Shown here piece by piece: positions 9,871-21,085 of a stretch of DNA of 64,000 bases. This DNA comes from Epiperipatus broadwayi (taxonomy: Eukaryota; Onychophora; Udeonychophora; Euonychophora; Peripatidae), in contig JAQFVV010000112.1 of the NCBI GenBank assembly GCA_028023455.1, positions 494,001-558,000 of the forward strand. The letters are read 5' to 3'. Both the position numbers and the translations under genes were made by a program. The number at the start of each line of letters is the position of its first letter. Position 1 is the stretch's first letter. The notes beneath the pieces were generated by a model. It was given only the letters and a program-made list of their open reading frames with translations. It had not been told where the DNA came from and ran no database searches.

Positions 9871-12683
9871 ATCCAATGCATTTGTAATGATTTATTGTGC
9901 AAGTTTTATGTTGATTATATACAAGCTGCATCTTGCTTTTATAAGCCCAATATATTACATAATATATTATGGAATTGATTAAAAGCAAAACATGGAAATT
10001 TTTTTATTATGCAGCATCTTTAAGATATAATAAATAATTAATTTTTTTATAGGTACCCAATTTATTTAACATGTATACTTTGTCCCAATAAAAAGATGAT
10101 TGATCTTCTTGCCAAACTGTCTGCAGTGCCATCTCTGAATCAATGCATGTAGTAGCATAGATTATCTATTCAACACAAAAATTTTAAAGCTTTAGCATTT
10201 CTGAATTACACTTTATGATTTTAAATATGATAGTGTGATTTGTACTTTTATGGATCATCTCAGTGCTCTCTCTGCCCATCACGAAATATTGCAAATCATA
10301 TGATAACATTCTTTATGACTCATTGGCATTAGTAACATAAACAGTTTAAATCATTTTAAATGTTTCAGAAGTAGTTTTTTCCAATTTAAGATAAAATTTA
10401 ATGTTATCATGTTGTTTCATTGTGAGTTAAAATACAAAACATACTGTTCTATTTTATGTTATCACCTTAAAAATTTTTGATGAATAGCTAAACTATATCA
10501 GTAAGCAACATGTATATGGATTCCAAAATAGAACTGTAGCAGAATCTTCAAATGAAATCTATCACTTTATAAAGTAAATAAAACATTCAAAATTTGTGCT
10601 GAATTATACAATATCATTCACTTCAGTGTTTTAACAAAAAAGAAAAATATTTAACAGCAAACTATTTTTTGCTTGAATGAAAAAGAGAAGGAAATATATT
10701 TTTATGTTTTTTTAGCTGAAAAATATCTTTAGTTTCATGTTTTTTGATAAAATTATTAACTTTATTAATTATAATACTGTTAATTATATAGCATGAATTA
10801 TTTTAAATATTTTTAGAAATATGATGTTTCATATAATACATGATTTGCAAATATGATCATTCAATAAAGATATGCTTTAAAACAACCCAACAAAAGAGGT
10901 TTATAGTTGTTCTCAACTTATGTGTAAAATCAGATTGCATAAAAAGTTATGAAATGGATTACTTACATAAATTCAGAATGATCTGCATAAATCAAAATAA
11001 TAAATAAATGAGTTCTGTAAGATTACACTTAGACTGAAATTGAGAGCTGCAGTCAATCTTTATTTTGGAGCCATCTGTATAAATATCTAGTATGACTCAA
11101 GTTTATATAGATAGCTGTGGAATGAAATGATATGATTTGGAAATAAATAATAATAATTGCATGATTTATTGCTCCAAAGCCCAGAAGTAGCTGAGTTGAT
11201 CCATAAGCCATGAACTTTGAACTTTAGATTTATCCACTCTATTACTGCATTAAACCATGCAGGGAAATATGTAGTTGATAGTCTTAATGAGCAAATAAAA
11301 GATGTATGAATAATTATGATTTTCTCTTTTGGGTATTTGACCAAGAATCTACAATTAAAAAATTATGACATAAAAAATATAATCGTTACAATGTTCCAAA
11401 CAATTTTTTCCCCATATCAAACAATAAAACCAGCTAGATTTAATCTTACTAGACACAACTGGAGTTTCATTAACAGATTCAGAACTTCCTAAGATCATTG
11501 TACTTATTTGCTTCAGAAATAGAATTTATCAATTACTGATATATGAATAAACTATGAACTACACAATTAACGATTACCAAATCTATGGATTTATAGATAG
11601 AATTGGTGGATTTAAAAAGATATATTAAAGTTTAAACTATAACTTAAATAATTTAAAAAATTGTTTGCCTTTTTTTTTGACAAGAAAAGGCACAAATCAA
11701 ATCATTGAGAAATTAGAAGCACAGTAATCAAGTTGTGTTTTTTTTATCATTTCTGGAAACAGCTTGTAATGCATAATAAAATTGTGGCATATACATGGAC
11801 TTAGAAACCCAGTATGTGATTAATATTATTAGAGAACTATAGTAACAACATAGTAAAAAATATAAGTTTCAATGAAAATGTTAAAAAATTCTAAGCATAG
11901 ATTTTTTTTTTTCATATAGATGAATGTACTTGACTTTGCTGTTTATATTCGCACATTTTTTTTCTATTGATCCTTGTTTTTTTTATAATCTATGAACAAA
12001 AAAGGGAGAAATGGAGAAATTAAATACAGATAAGCCAATCAAGCCTTAAATCCTTGCTTAATCTATAAATATAAAGAATTAAAACCACCTCTATCAATAA
12101 TATTATAATAACTGAGAATCAATGAATAAAATATTACTTAGGTTGCTTAGATCTTGAATATCTAATTTACCTAGATCCTGACTATCTGAGTTTCCTAGAT
12201 AATAATTATTTGAGTTTTCTAGATCATGGATATCTAGGTAATGAGTACCTTAAAAAATCCTAAATTTTTACAGAGAATTTTTTAGTTAAATAAACTTTTT
12301 GATTTTGGTTTGCACTGGAATTATCCTGGAAGTCCTTACTATTTTCTGACAAATTTATTTTAGTTTTTTACTTTTTTGTGTCACATTTTCGTTACTGCCA
12401 TTACATTTTTTCTTTTTTCTTTTTTTTTTTTTTTGTCCTGTTTTTTTGTAGAAAGTAAAGACATTTTATTTTTAATAAGAGTATCTCCATTAAAAGGGTG
12501 TGCTGCATTAATTTTTATGTTGTTGTTTTTCACCATGATCAGTTTTATAACCTGATTTTAAATTCAGATTTCATTAAAAATAATAAAATGGCTACTGGAT
12601 TTTTAACATTCACTACTAGTAGTCTTTCTCTCTGTGCCAGTGTCTCAATGAATTGGAAGAATGAAAATAAACACAACCTACAC
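9871..12683. other. Intron sequence without recognised genes
   Basis: AT-rich intron of the host gene. Apart from the 25-bp minisatellite at 12140-12240 and homopolymer T tracts near 12400 there is nothing recognisable. Short frames here (for example 11087-11344 and 12498-12758) show no family motif and are regarded as chance. Confidence 0.5.
12140..12240. repeat. 25-bp minisatellite, four units
   Basis: Four diverged units of about 25 bases, each built around CTAGATCNTGANTATCTNA. Every unit is itself nearly palindromic (TAGAT...ATCTA). No function is evident. Confidence 0.7.
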
Positions 12684-13890
12684 TTTTATCATCACTGTCA
12701 ACCATTATCAATCCACTGTAGGATGAAGGTCTCTCCAAATTCAATTCATCTTTTCTGATTTCTAATCTTTCTTCTCAACATCACCCCTACACACTTTCTT
12801 ATTTCATCCATCCATTTCACATGTTGTCTCTTTCTGTGTCTTTTACAATCTCTTAATTTAATATTTCATTTGTCCATCTATTATCATCTCTTCTAGCAAT
12901 ATGTTAGGCTCAACTCCACTTCAATCTTTTATTCTTTTCAATGATGTCAGTAACACCTGTTTGTTCTCTTAGCCATATATTGCATTCTCAATTTCTTCTA
13001 GTTACTCCTAACATGTATCTCTCCATATTTCTTTGACTGGTCTGAAATCTCTGTATTGTTCTTCTATTAAGTGTCCAAGTATCAGATCCATATGTAAGGA
13101 CTGGTAAAACACATTTATTAAAAACATTTTTTCTCAAACACGTAGACATATTTCTTTTAATATTAAGCTATTTTTACCAAAAACACTCCAATTAAGTTTA
13201 ATTCTATGATTAATTTCATCTATTATGTTTCCATCTATAGTAATAATCTGACCAAGTTATTTGTAATTTTTAAGCCTAAGTCATCCATATCAATCTTTAA
13301 TTTCATTTTTTGAGAAAATCCATTGAACATTACTTTAGCTTTTTAATGTTTATCTTTAGTCCTACTTTCTTACTTTCATCTGATAAATCTTGCAACATTT
13401 CCTGAAGCATTATTTGCAAAAACAACCACATCATCTGAAAATCTAAATAACTTCAATATTCTTCATTTACTTTTATTTTTTAGCTTCCCATTTTCATCCA
13501 CAAAATACTTCTTGCAGCATTGCTGTAAAACGTTTTAGAGATATGGAGTGATATTGTCTTACACCTTTCTCAATGTTAATCTTCCTAATATAAATAATGT
13601 AATCTAATTCTTCAGAATATCAAAATCCCTTTTCATAATCTACAAATCCAAAGCATAATGGCAACTCATATTCATTGATCCTTTCTATAAAATTTCTCTC
13701 AATAGTTGGATATGATCCATTATATTAAAACCACTTTTAAATCCAGCTTGTTTTTTTTTTTTTTTTTGGGGGGGGGGTGCTTGAAATCCAAAGTTCTCCG
13801 TAGATGAGTTATAATTATCTCAGTAAAAATTTTGTATAAAACTGATAAAAGACTAATAGGTCTATAATTTCTAATATCTTCTTTACCACC
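12684..13890 (-). pseudogene. RTE LINE antisense copy: C-terminal and RT remains
   Basis: No long open frame remains. Sequence runs collinear with the sense copy, from the segment matching TYGSETWTL and MERCMLGVTRR (around 12960-13110) up to the RT region matching LSVLYKIFTKII at 13800-13860. A T(15)G(9) run at 13750-13778 disrupts the segment matching the RT start. The Gypsy element has split the RT just after this point. Confidence 0.75.
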
Positions 13891-14536
13891 TGTTGTGTCT
13901 AACGGTGAAAATAAAATAACTTGTATAAATATTATTATGTAATTAAAAACTTTTATAAATATTACTCCAGAAGTAGATATATATATATGTGTGTGTTAAA
14001 CTTGAATTTGTATAAAGTAAAATATTTAGAAAGTCAAATTTTATGTAAATAAAATATTTGGAAATTAAAAACTTTAATATATAGAATGGAAATAATTAGA
14101 CAATTGGAAAAGATAAGAAGCAGAGATTGGAGGGAACTGATAAGACATCAGGCAGGACTATATAATCTGTGTAGAAGAGAATCATGGGTCTTTTTTGCTG
14201 TTTTGCCTGACTGAGAACAGAGCTCATAATTGTATTTTGCTGATCAGAACTTACCAGGGAGAAAAACCCAGATTATCGGATCTGAAGGTGCAAAAATCCA
14301 ACTAGGGATAAATATAACAGATCCTCCCGATCTTTTATTATTTTGTACACCTTCAGGGCTCTCTGTAGGGTTAAGTTAAACTAATGAAAAACATTTGATA
14401 TATTTAACTAAATAAATCTTAGTAATTAGTAATTCTCGTGTTGTTGTTTTATTTGTGAACTAATCTAAATCATTTTAGTAATTCATTGTATGTTGTTTGT
14501 CCCTGTCGTTTCTCTCACCGGGGCAGATGCATTACA
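13891..14536 (+). repeat. 5' LTR of the Gypsy-like element
   Basis: Direct repeat beginning TGTTGTGTCTAACGGTGAAA and ending GGGCAGATGCATTACA. It contains a TATA-like ACTATATAATCTG near 14158 and a probable polyadenylation region of TTTTATTATTTTG further on. It differs from the 3' LTR at scattered bases (for example GTAGGG against GTAAGG), indicating an insertion that is not very recent. Confidence 0.93.
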
Positions 14537-14539
14537 AAG

Positions 14540-14558
14540 TTGGCACAGTTGACAGCCA
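14540..14558 (+). other. Candidate primer-binding site
   Basis: TGGCACAGTTGACAGCC starts four bases after the 5' LTR. Beginning with TGG, the complement of a tRNA CCA end, and its position make it the expected minus-strand primer site. The primer tRNA is not identified. Confidence 0.55.
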
Positions 14559-14638
14559 CATACGAATTACGTGCGGAGTGAGAAAAAATATATAGAGAGA
14601 GTTTTTGTAAATTCAGCCGAGAATACTAAAGTTGTAAA

Positions 14639-15475
14639 GTGTCATTAGGGCAAAGCAATATTACGGAGTTTGGGATAGAAAACCCACAGGAATGGCCTTT
14701 ATATGTCACGCAGTTAGAATTTTTTTTTAAGCTAAACAGCATAACAGAAAATGACAAAAAAGTTGCAGCTCTATTGTGTTTAGCTGGACAAAAAGTTATA
14801 GAAATTGTGAATAAATTGGGTGACGGCCAATAACGGACGGAGTACGTTTTGAAGAATTAATTAAAAAATTAACAGACTATTTTAGTCCGAGGCCTTCTAA
14901 ACATATTGCCAGATTAGCTCTCAGAAATCGTAGGCAGGCCAAAGAAGAAAAAATAAAAGATTATAATATAGCTTTAAGGCAGTTAGCTAAAGATTGCGAC
15001 TACGGAGATTTTGTGGAACAGGCTTTACTGGACCAGTTATTATGGGGAATGGCAGACAAAAGGCTATGCCAGACATTATTAACTGAAGCTGATTTGTTGT
15101 ATGAACAGGCTATTAAAAAGGGAATGGCTTACGAGGCAATAATAGAGCAAGCTTGCGCTTTTAGAAACAAGGCTCAAGATCCCAGTAAAATGGCAATATA
15201 TAAAATTGAAAAAAATTACCAGGAAAGGACTGAAGAAAAGATATTAATAAAATGTTTCTGCTGTGGAAAAGCAGTGCATATATCAAAGAAGTGCAGGTGA
15301 AAGAAAGAAAGCTGCTACAATTGCGGGGTGAAAGGTCATTTAGCAGAAGTGTGTAAAAAGCCTTGTAAAAAAGATATGTACAAGAAAAAGGGATATAGAT
15401 ATGAAGAAACTAATATTAAGAAAAATATAATAATGCCTAGGCAAGACCAATTTATGGTAAAAGTAAAACATATGT
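14639..15475 (+). pseudogene. gag-like polyprotein with zinc knuckles (broken)
   Basis: Capsid-nucleocapsid region of the Gypsy-like element in at least three pieces. The first frame (14639-14833) has lost its ATG (GTG in place) and stops at 14833. A shifted frame covers the FEELIKKLTDYFSPRPSK segment, typical of Gypsy capsids, and continues to 15300. It ends with the zinc knuckle CFCCGKAVHISKKC (CX2CX4HX4C). A stop interrupts before a second knuckle, CYNCGVKGHLAEVC, at about 15315. Nucleic-acid binding by such knuckles is family knowledge; this copy cannot make a full Gag. Confidence 0.85.
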
Positions 15476-15490
15476 AATAGTGAGCTAAAT

Positions 15491-17962
15491 ATGGAAGTTG
15501 ATAATGGGTCGGGTATATCGCTACTATGTATAAACGATTGGAAAGAAATATCAAAAGCCAACACAAAAGTAAAAATACAGAATGTGGACATCAATGTAAA
15601 AGATGTTAATGGGAATCCTATTAAAATAATGTCAAAAGTAGATGCTCCAGTAGTGTTTCGAGAGAAAGAATTTACACTGCCAATCTATATAGTTGAGAAA
15701 AAAATGAGCCCGTTAATAGGGAGAGAGTGGTTTAGACACTTGAGAATACAATTTTCCATTGTAAAAATGATTTCGACAGAAAAAGAAATGGTAAAATTAT
15801 ACCCAGACTTATTTATGCAAGATCTGGGCTTAATTAAAACAAACCCAGTAGAAATACATTTAGCGGATAATGTAAAAACAGTAATGTGCAAGCCACGTAA
15901 AATACCTTTTGCGCAAAGGCAAAAGGTAGAAGACAAGTTAAAACAGTTAGTAGAAAGTGGCATATTAACCCCAGTAGAGGAGGCAGAATGGGCCACATCG
16001 ATTGTTGTAATAACAAAACCAGATGGGGAAGTTAGATTGTGTGGCGATTACCATGTTACAGTTAATAAATATTTGAATAAAGGTGCATACCCGGTACCTA
16101 ATGTACGCGAAATACTAGCAAATTTGTCGAAGGCAAAATATTTTGCTAAATTAGACCTAAACTCTGCTTACCATCAGGTTAAAGTTACAGAGAATGCAAC
16201 AAAAATATTAACATTAACCACGCCTTTTGGGTTATATAAATGTAATCATTTGCTGTTTGGAATTACTACAGCGCCGAATATTTTTCAGGCAAAGTTAAAT
16301 ATGATATTGCAAGGAATTGAAGGGATGACGCCATATTATGATGACATATTAATAACGGCAACATCTAGAGGAAATTTAAAAAGTAAAGTTTTAAAAGTAT
16401 GTGATAGGTTGAATAGGGCAGGTGTAAAACTAAAACTAGAAATATGTGTATGGGAAGCAACAGAATTAAATTTTCTAGGTCATACGATTTCAGATAAAGG
16501 AAAGCACTCTCTGAATGACAAAGTTCGGGCAGTAAAAAACGCAGTAAGACCTAAAAATGTAAAACAGTTGCAAGCGTTTCTAGGTCTCGTAAATTTTTTC
16601 GAACCTTTCCTGAAAAATAAGGCAATGGTAGCAACTCCGTTATATGAATTGTTACGTAAAGGGCAAACATGGAACTGGACTGAAACACACGAAAAAGCTT
16701 TCGAAAAAACAAAAGATCTATTAGTATCAGATAAATTCTTAGTGCATTTTGATAGTGATCAAGATGTTAGAATTACTACAGATGCATCAGAATGGGGAGT
16801 AGGTGCAGTCCTAGCTCATCCGATAGAGGAATGTGAGTGCCCTGTAGCATATGCATCCAGAACTTTGTCGAAGGCAGAAAGAAATTACAGCCAGATAGAT
16901 AAAGAGGCACTGGCAATTATATTTGCGGTGAAGAAATTCCACCAACTTATTTTTGGCCAAAAATTTGAGATAATAACAGATCATAAGCCATTGCTGGGTA
17001 TTTTCGGAAATGACTGGGCAACTCTGGAACATTTAAGTTCGTGTATGTTAAGATGGCGTAATATATTGAGTTCATACGATTTTATATTGAAATACAAGAA
17101 AGGAAAGGAAATTTCCCATGCCGATGCTTTATCAAGGTTACCAGATGACAAGGAGCCAATAGAAAGTGAAATAGAGGTAAATTATATTGATAATATGAAC
17201 TCTGAGGTTTTAAATAGTGAAACTGTTAAGTGGTGGACTAACAAAGATAAAGGATATCATTTGTTGACAACCTGGATTAAGAAAGGTTGGCCCAAATGTA
17301 GACCAAATAATTTAGCTATGGGGTTTTGGGTTAACAAAGAAAACTTATCTATATGTAGGGGATGTATAGTGATGGGGGACAGAGTTGTAATACCTCCAGT
17401 AGGTAGAGATAAGATATTAAGTTTATTTCACCAAGGTCACCCAGGCATAGTGCGTGCAAAAGCTTTAGTGCGTAGTTATGTCTGGTGGCCGCAAATAAAT
17501 AATGATATCAAGAAATTCATTAAAAAATGTGCACCATGTCAGTCGGAAAGCTTTTTGCCAGCTAAACAGTATTTATCTTGGCCAAAGTGGGAACGTCTAC
17601 ATATAGATCATGCAGGACCGATTGATGGAAAAATAATGCTAGTTGTGACGGATGCATACTCAAAGTGGATAGAGTGTCACCTGGTAAAGAATACAAGTTC
17701 ACAGGAAACCATAAACTGTTTAAAGACAATTTTCTATATACATGGATTTCCGGAAATGATAATATCGGACAATGCCGCAGGATTAAGCGAAGAGCTGAGT
17801 AAATGTTTTGATAGTTATGGAATCAAACATGTGTATGCACCACCGTATCACCCTGAATCAAACAGATTAGCACAGAATGCCATAGGACAAATAAAAAAAT
17901 GTTTAAAGAAGAATAAAAATGAGAATATACAACAAACTTTATGGGAATTTATGCTGAACTAG
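15491..17962 (+). CDS. Gypsy-like pol: protease, RT, RNase H, integrase
   Basis: An 823-residue open frame. Domains in order: retropepsin (residues 1-90, active-site loop DNGSGISLL with N where T or S is usual, then LIGREWF); RT (about 130-330, with KPDGEVRLCGDY, FAKLDLNSAYHQ and YYDDILI); RNase H (about 420-550, ITTDASEWGVG, DKEALAI and TDHKPLLGIF). Integrase follows from about 620: zinc finger HQGHPG...H/C with CAPCQ, then IDHAGPIDG and ISDNAAG aspartates. The segment that normally carries the third acidic residue, SNGxAER, reads SNRLAQNA, so the catalytic Glu is apparently Gln. The frame ends early; integrase C-terminal text continues out of frame to about 18235. The start was chosen at the first ATG; the true Pol probably begins by fusion or frameshift from gag. 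Confidence 0.92.
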   Translation: MEVDNGSGISLLCINDWKEISKANTKVKIQNVDINVKDVNGNPIKIMSKVDAPVVFREKEFTLPIYIVEKKMSPLIGREWFRHLRIQFSIVKMISTEKEMVKLYPDLFMQDLGLIKTNPVEIHLADNVKTVMCKPRKIPFAQRQKVEDKLKQLVESGILTPVEEAEWATSIVVITKPDGEVRLCGDYHVTVNKYLNKGAYPVPNVREILANLSKAKYFAKLDLNSAYHQVKVTENATKILTLTTPFGLYKCNHLLFGITTAPNIFQAKLNMILQGIEGMTPYYDDILITATSRGNLKSKVLKVCDRLNRAGVKLKLEICVWEATELNFLGHTISDKGKHSLNDKVRAVKNAVRPKNVKQLQAFLGLVNFFEPFLKNKAMVATPLYELLRKGQTWNWTETHEKAFEKTKDLLVSDKFLVHFDSDQDVRITTDASEWGVGAVLAHPIEECECPVAYASRTLSKAERNYSQIDKEALAIIFAVKKFHQLIFGQKFEIITDHKPLLGIFGNDWATLEHLSSCMLRWRNILSSYDFILKYKKGKEISHADALSRLPDDKEPIESEIEVNYIDNMNSEVLNSETVKWWTNKDKGYHLLTTWIKKGWPKCRPNNLAMGFWVNKENLSICRGCIVMGDRVVIPPVGRDKILSLFHQGHPGIVRAKALVRSYVWWPQINNDIKKFIKKCAPCQSESFLPAKQYLSWPKWERLHIDHAGPIDGKIMLVVTDAYSKWIECHLVKNTSSQETINCLKTIFYIHGFPEMIISDNAAGLSEELSKCFDSYGIKHVYAPPYHPESNRLAQNAIGQIKKCLKKNKNENIQQTLWEFMLN

Positions 17963-18240
17963 CACAACAGCGACTGGAAAATCACCAGCAGAACTACTAT
18001 GTGGGCGAAAGTTAAGAAGTAAGTTAGATATTTTGTGTCCCACTGCTAAAAAATTCATGTGCAAAGAAACCGCTCAAAAATTGTTTGCAATAGGAGATAC
18101 AGTATGGATAAGACATGTTATTGTTAAGTATGGATAAAAGGAACAATTGACAAAGTAATATCACAGCAAATATATGAAATTACAGGACATAATGGATTAA
18201 AATATAAATGACACATGAATCACATATGTAAAGGGAACCG
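17963..18240 (+). pseudogene. Out-of-frame integrase C-terminal tail
   Basis: Past the stop at 17962 other frames still read SPAELLCGRKLRSKLDIL, the usual end of the Gypsy integrase core, followed by text like a GPY/F module (TVWIRHVIVKYG and KGTIDKVISQQIYEITG). At least one frameshift and two stops separate it from the main frame. It confirms that the pol reading frame was once about 90 residues longer. Confidence 0.75.
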
Positions 18241-18246
18241 GAAGAG

Positions 18247-18465
18247 ATGCAGATGGATATATTCGAGCAACTACAACCACAGGAAATGAGTGATAACACA
18301 GAACAGGAATTACCAGAAGACACACTAGGGGGCGATGAAAAAGAAGAGAGCGATGTTCAACAGAAAGTGGAAAAAGGAAACTCGCCTAGACCCATATGCA
18401 ATAAAAGAAAGCCTCTCCATTTAAACGATTATGTTTGTGGGAAAAACAATCTACTTCTGGAGTGA
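18247..18465 (+). CDS. Acidic terminal frame before the polypurine tract
   Basis: A 72-residue frame rich in E, Q and D (EMSDNTEQELPEDTLGGDEKEES), ending KRKPLHLNDYV. Such acidic tails ending in a (K/R)RxPxxLxDYV motif follow the integrase in many Gypsy elements, so this is probably the end of Pol rather than a separate gene. Confidence 0.55.
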   Translation: MQMDIFEQLQPQEMSDNTEQELPEDTLGGDEKEESDVQQKVEKGNSPRPICNKRKPLHLNDYVCGKNNLLLE

Positions 18466-18475
18466 GGGGAGGAAG
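18459..18475 (+). other. Polypurine tract
   Basis: GGAGTGAGGGGAGGAAG lies directly against the 3' LTR start (TGTTG at 18476). This is the expected plus-strand primer position for an LTR retrotransposon. Confidence 0.85.
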
Positions 18476-19118
18476 TGTTGTGTCTAACGGTGAAAATAAA
18501 ATAACTTGTATAAATATTATTATGTAATTAAAAACTTTTATAAATATTACTCCAGAAGTAGATATATATATGTGTGTGTTAAACTTGAATTTGTATAAAG
18601 TAAAGTATTTAGAAAGTCAAATTTTATATAAATAAAATATTTGGAAATTAAAAACTTTAATATATAGAATGGAAATAATTAGACAATTGGAAAAGATAAG
18701 AAGCAGAGATTGGAGGGAACTGATAAGACATCAGGCAGGACTATATAAACTGTGTAGAAGAGGATCATGGGTCTTTTTTGCTGTTTTGCCTGACTGAGAA
18801 CAGAGCTCATAATTGTATTTTGCTGATCAGAAATTACCAGGGAGAAAAACCCAGATTATCAGATCTGAAGGTGCAAAAATTTGACTTGGGGTAAATATAA
18901 CAGATCCTCCCGATCTTTTATTATTTTGTATGCCTTCAGGGCTCTCTGTAAGGTTAAGATAAACTAATGTAAACGTTTGATATATTTAACTAAATAAATC
19001 TTAGTAATTAGTAATTCTCATGCTGTTGTTTTATTTGTGAACTAATCTAAGTCATTTTAGTAATTTATTGTATGTTGTTTGTCCCTGTCGTTTCTCTCAC
19101 CGGAGCGGATACATTACA
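18476..19118 (+). repeat. 3' LTR of the Gypsy-like element
   Basis: Near-identical to the 5' LTR, with the same TGTTGTGTC start and ATTACA end. It is followed at once by CCACC, the target duplication, and by the resumed RTE LINE sequence. Confidence 0.93.
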
Positions 19119-20218
19119 CCACCTTTTTTTAAATATTACTATTAATACCACATTTTTACAATCATCTGGTACATCTTTATCATTTAGACATTTGGTATAT
19201 AACTATGCCAAAATATTTTCTATTTCTTCACTTGCTTTTATGAAATCGATTACAATTCCATCATTACCTGGAGATTTTCCCTTCTTCATAAATTTAATTG
19301 CAGGTCTCATTTTTTCACTTAAAATCCTGGGCAATTCAGAAGATATAATAATTGTTGGAGGTCTTTCTTCTTTATTACTATATAATTCTTGATAAAACTC
19401 TTCTACCAATTTCATGGTGTCATCTCTTTTTTTTTACTATTAATTTTATATTTTTTTTTTTTTGCAGTTATAAGTTACTTACTAATACAAAAATATTGTT
19501 TTACCCTTTTGTTTATTCTCTTCTAGAAGATAGATTTTATTGCTAGTTTTCAATTATCCTTTATTTATATCATTATCAACTCTTAGGCACACCATTTTAC
19601 AAAATTCAAGATATTCAGTCCTTCTTAATGCATCATTTTTATACACTTTCATATTTCTTTTTGTTCATAAATTCTCTAATCTCATTATAAATTTTATTGG
19701 CAATTGCTGCTTTTTTCTAACAGCTATCTTTGTTGAAGTATTTAAAAGTATATCAATTATTCCCCTATCAATTTCATTCAAATCTGAATCATGTTCAAAA
19801 TCTACTAATACTTGAAAACGATTTATAAGTTCTAATTTAAATTCATTAGAATGTTTCTGAAGATTAGGAATATCAACTGTGAATATTGTTTTTCTTAATA
19901 TTTTTTGTCTCTCTAGTTTTGCATTAAAATGTATCTTAAATCTCACAAATCGATGATCGCTTCCTGTGTTGAATTTATTAAGAAACATTACAATTTTGAA
20001 AGGTATTTTCTGTTAGTCAAAATATAATCCAATTCTGCTGTACTTTCATTTGGATGCTTCCATGTCCATTTTCTTTTAACATTTTTCTCCAAAAATAATT
20101 CATAATATAAAAGTTCTTTTTTTTTCTGCAAACTCCACAAGTCTCTCATTTTTATTATCATAACCAAATTTATCTACAGCACTTTCATTTTTAAATTCTT
20201 TACCAGTTCTAGCATCAC
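19119..20218 (-). pseudogene. RTE LINE antisense copy: endonuclease end and linker
   Basis: Antisense frames 19203-19415 and 19665-19988 match the sense copy at 59281-60080. Shared text includes GSDHRFV (the SDH motif of AP endonucleases), KILRKTIFTVDIPNLQKH, EFYQELYSNKEE and KKGKSPGNDGI before the RT. Runs of T (19429-19462) and frame breaks show decay. The upstream end at 20218 is cut by the foldback insertion. Confidence 0.82.
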
Positions 20219-20580
20219 ATGATCACCATTTCTTAGCTTGCTTTTAACTGTTATTAAAATAGGAAAAATTCACTATACATATTGCCACATGCAGCAAGCT
20301 AGAGTAATCAATGGATACCAGAAGGCTTGTGCATAAAATCCCCATTTAGTGCCTACTCACTGATGATGGCCACAAGCTAGAAACTAGTCTGGGAATATTG
20401 GTTGAATAGGCATTAAATGGAGATTTTATGCATGTCTTCTGGCATCCATTGATTACTCTAGTTTGCTGTGTGTAGATGGGGATTTTATGCACAAGCCTTC
20501 TGGCATCCATTGATTACTCTAGTTTGCTGTTTGGGCCATACTTATAGTGAGTTTTGTCTGTTTTAATAACAGTTCTAGCA
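20207..20580. mobile_element. Foldback repeat of hammerhead family 1 inserted in the RTE LINE
   Basis: The segment splits the RTE endonuclease at GDFNAR. CAGTTCTAGCAT occurs at both edges (20207-20218 and about 20571-20582), a probable target duplication of about 11 bases. The interior repeats the arms of the 6.0-6.7 kb family (AGTAATCAATGGATNCCAGAAGGC and its complement), with three partial arms and one hammerhead. Confidence 0.75.
20351..20402 (+). ncRNA. Hammerhead ribozyme motif, family 1 (intact core)
   Basis: CTGATGA at 20360-20366. Stem II is TGGC-CACAA-GCTA (20367-20379) with a proper U-A closing pair and one G-U. GAAA is at 20380-20383, then CTAGTC with predicted cleavage after C20389. 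Stem III is the palindrome ACTAGT. The 3' stem I arm is TGGGAA. The 5' arm (CTACTCA) comes from a different part of the repeat through an apparent internal deletion, so inner stem I is only about four pairs. All catalytic core bases are present. Confidence 0.75.
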
Positions 20581-20582
20581 TT

Positions 20583-21085
20583 AAAATCTCCCATAACAAT
20601 TTTAAAATGTTTGGGCTGATCAAAAGCCTTTTGTATCCCCATATAAAAATCCTCTATGAGAACTTGTTGGGATAAACCTGATTGGCATCTGCTATTAAGT
20701 TGAATAACTAATCTTGCCATTCTATCCAATACTCCATCAATCTCCACAATGTTGTTCTTCCACTTTCTATTTATAATGAATCCTATTCCATTTGTACTTT
20801 CAATATTTGTGCCTTTGTAGTAGAGATATTGTCTCTTTTCTAACTTCACAAAAGTCTAATAATGTCCCATTTAATATGAAACAATCTTTTTCCAATTTTT
20901 GCAATCTTCCTTCACTTGAAAGTAATTTGCAGTTGTATGTACATAAATAAAAAGTCATCATCAAATTGCAGCCTGGGTCCACAATCAGTGTATTCTTAGC
21001 ACCCTCTGCCTTTGGCCATCAACTGCTGCTTTGGCTAGTGACTTTACCGCCTCTAGGGAATAAGGGCCATGATTTATTTTTGTCT
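20583..21085 (-). pseudogene. RTE LINE antisense copy: endonuclease N-terminus
   Basis: Antisense frames 20514-20849 and 20800-20982. They match the sense copy: FYLCTYNCKLLSSEGRLQ, CEVRKE (Glu region of the endonuclease), GIGFIINRKWKNNIVEIDGV and VMGDFNAR. A frameshift near 20820 breaks the domain. Confidence 0.82.

Larger units (their letters stand above)
13886..19123 (+). mobile_element. Ty3/Gypsy-like LTR retrotransposon
   Basis: Complete element: two LTRs (646 and 643 bp), gag-like frames with zinc knuckles, and a protease-RT-RNase H-integrase pol. It is flanked by a 5-bp target duplication CCACC (13886-13890 and 19119-19123). It is inserted into the antisense RTE LINE, whose sequence resumes at 19119. 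LTR ends are TGTTG...TTACA. The gene order PR-RT-RH-IN and the YYDD active site place it in Ty3/Gypsy. Coding defects in gag and integrase mean it is no longer autonomous. Confidence 0.95.

Noticed and set aside
11087-11344. 85-codon minus-strand frame in the intron
   Set aside because: Low-complexity AT-derived composition, no recognised domain, no splice or promoter context.
15336-16016. Minus-strand open frames overlapping the Gypsy-like gag-pol
   Set aside because: They are complementary shadows of the coding strand, with no motif and overlap by real protease and RT sequence.
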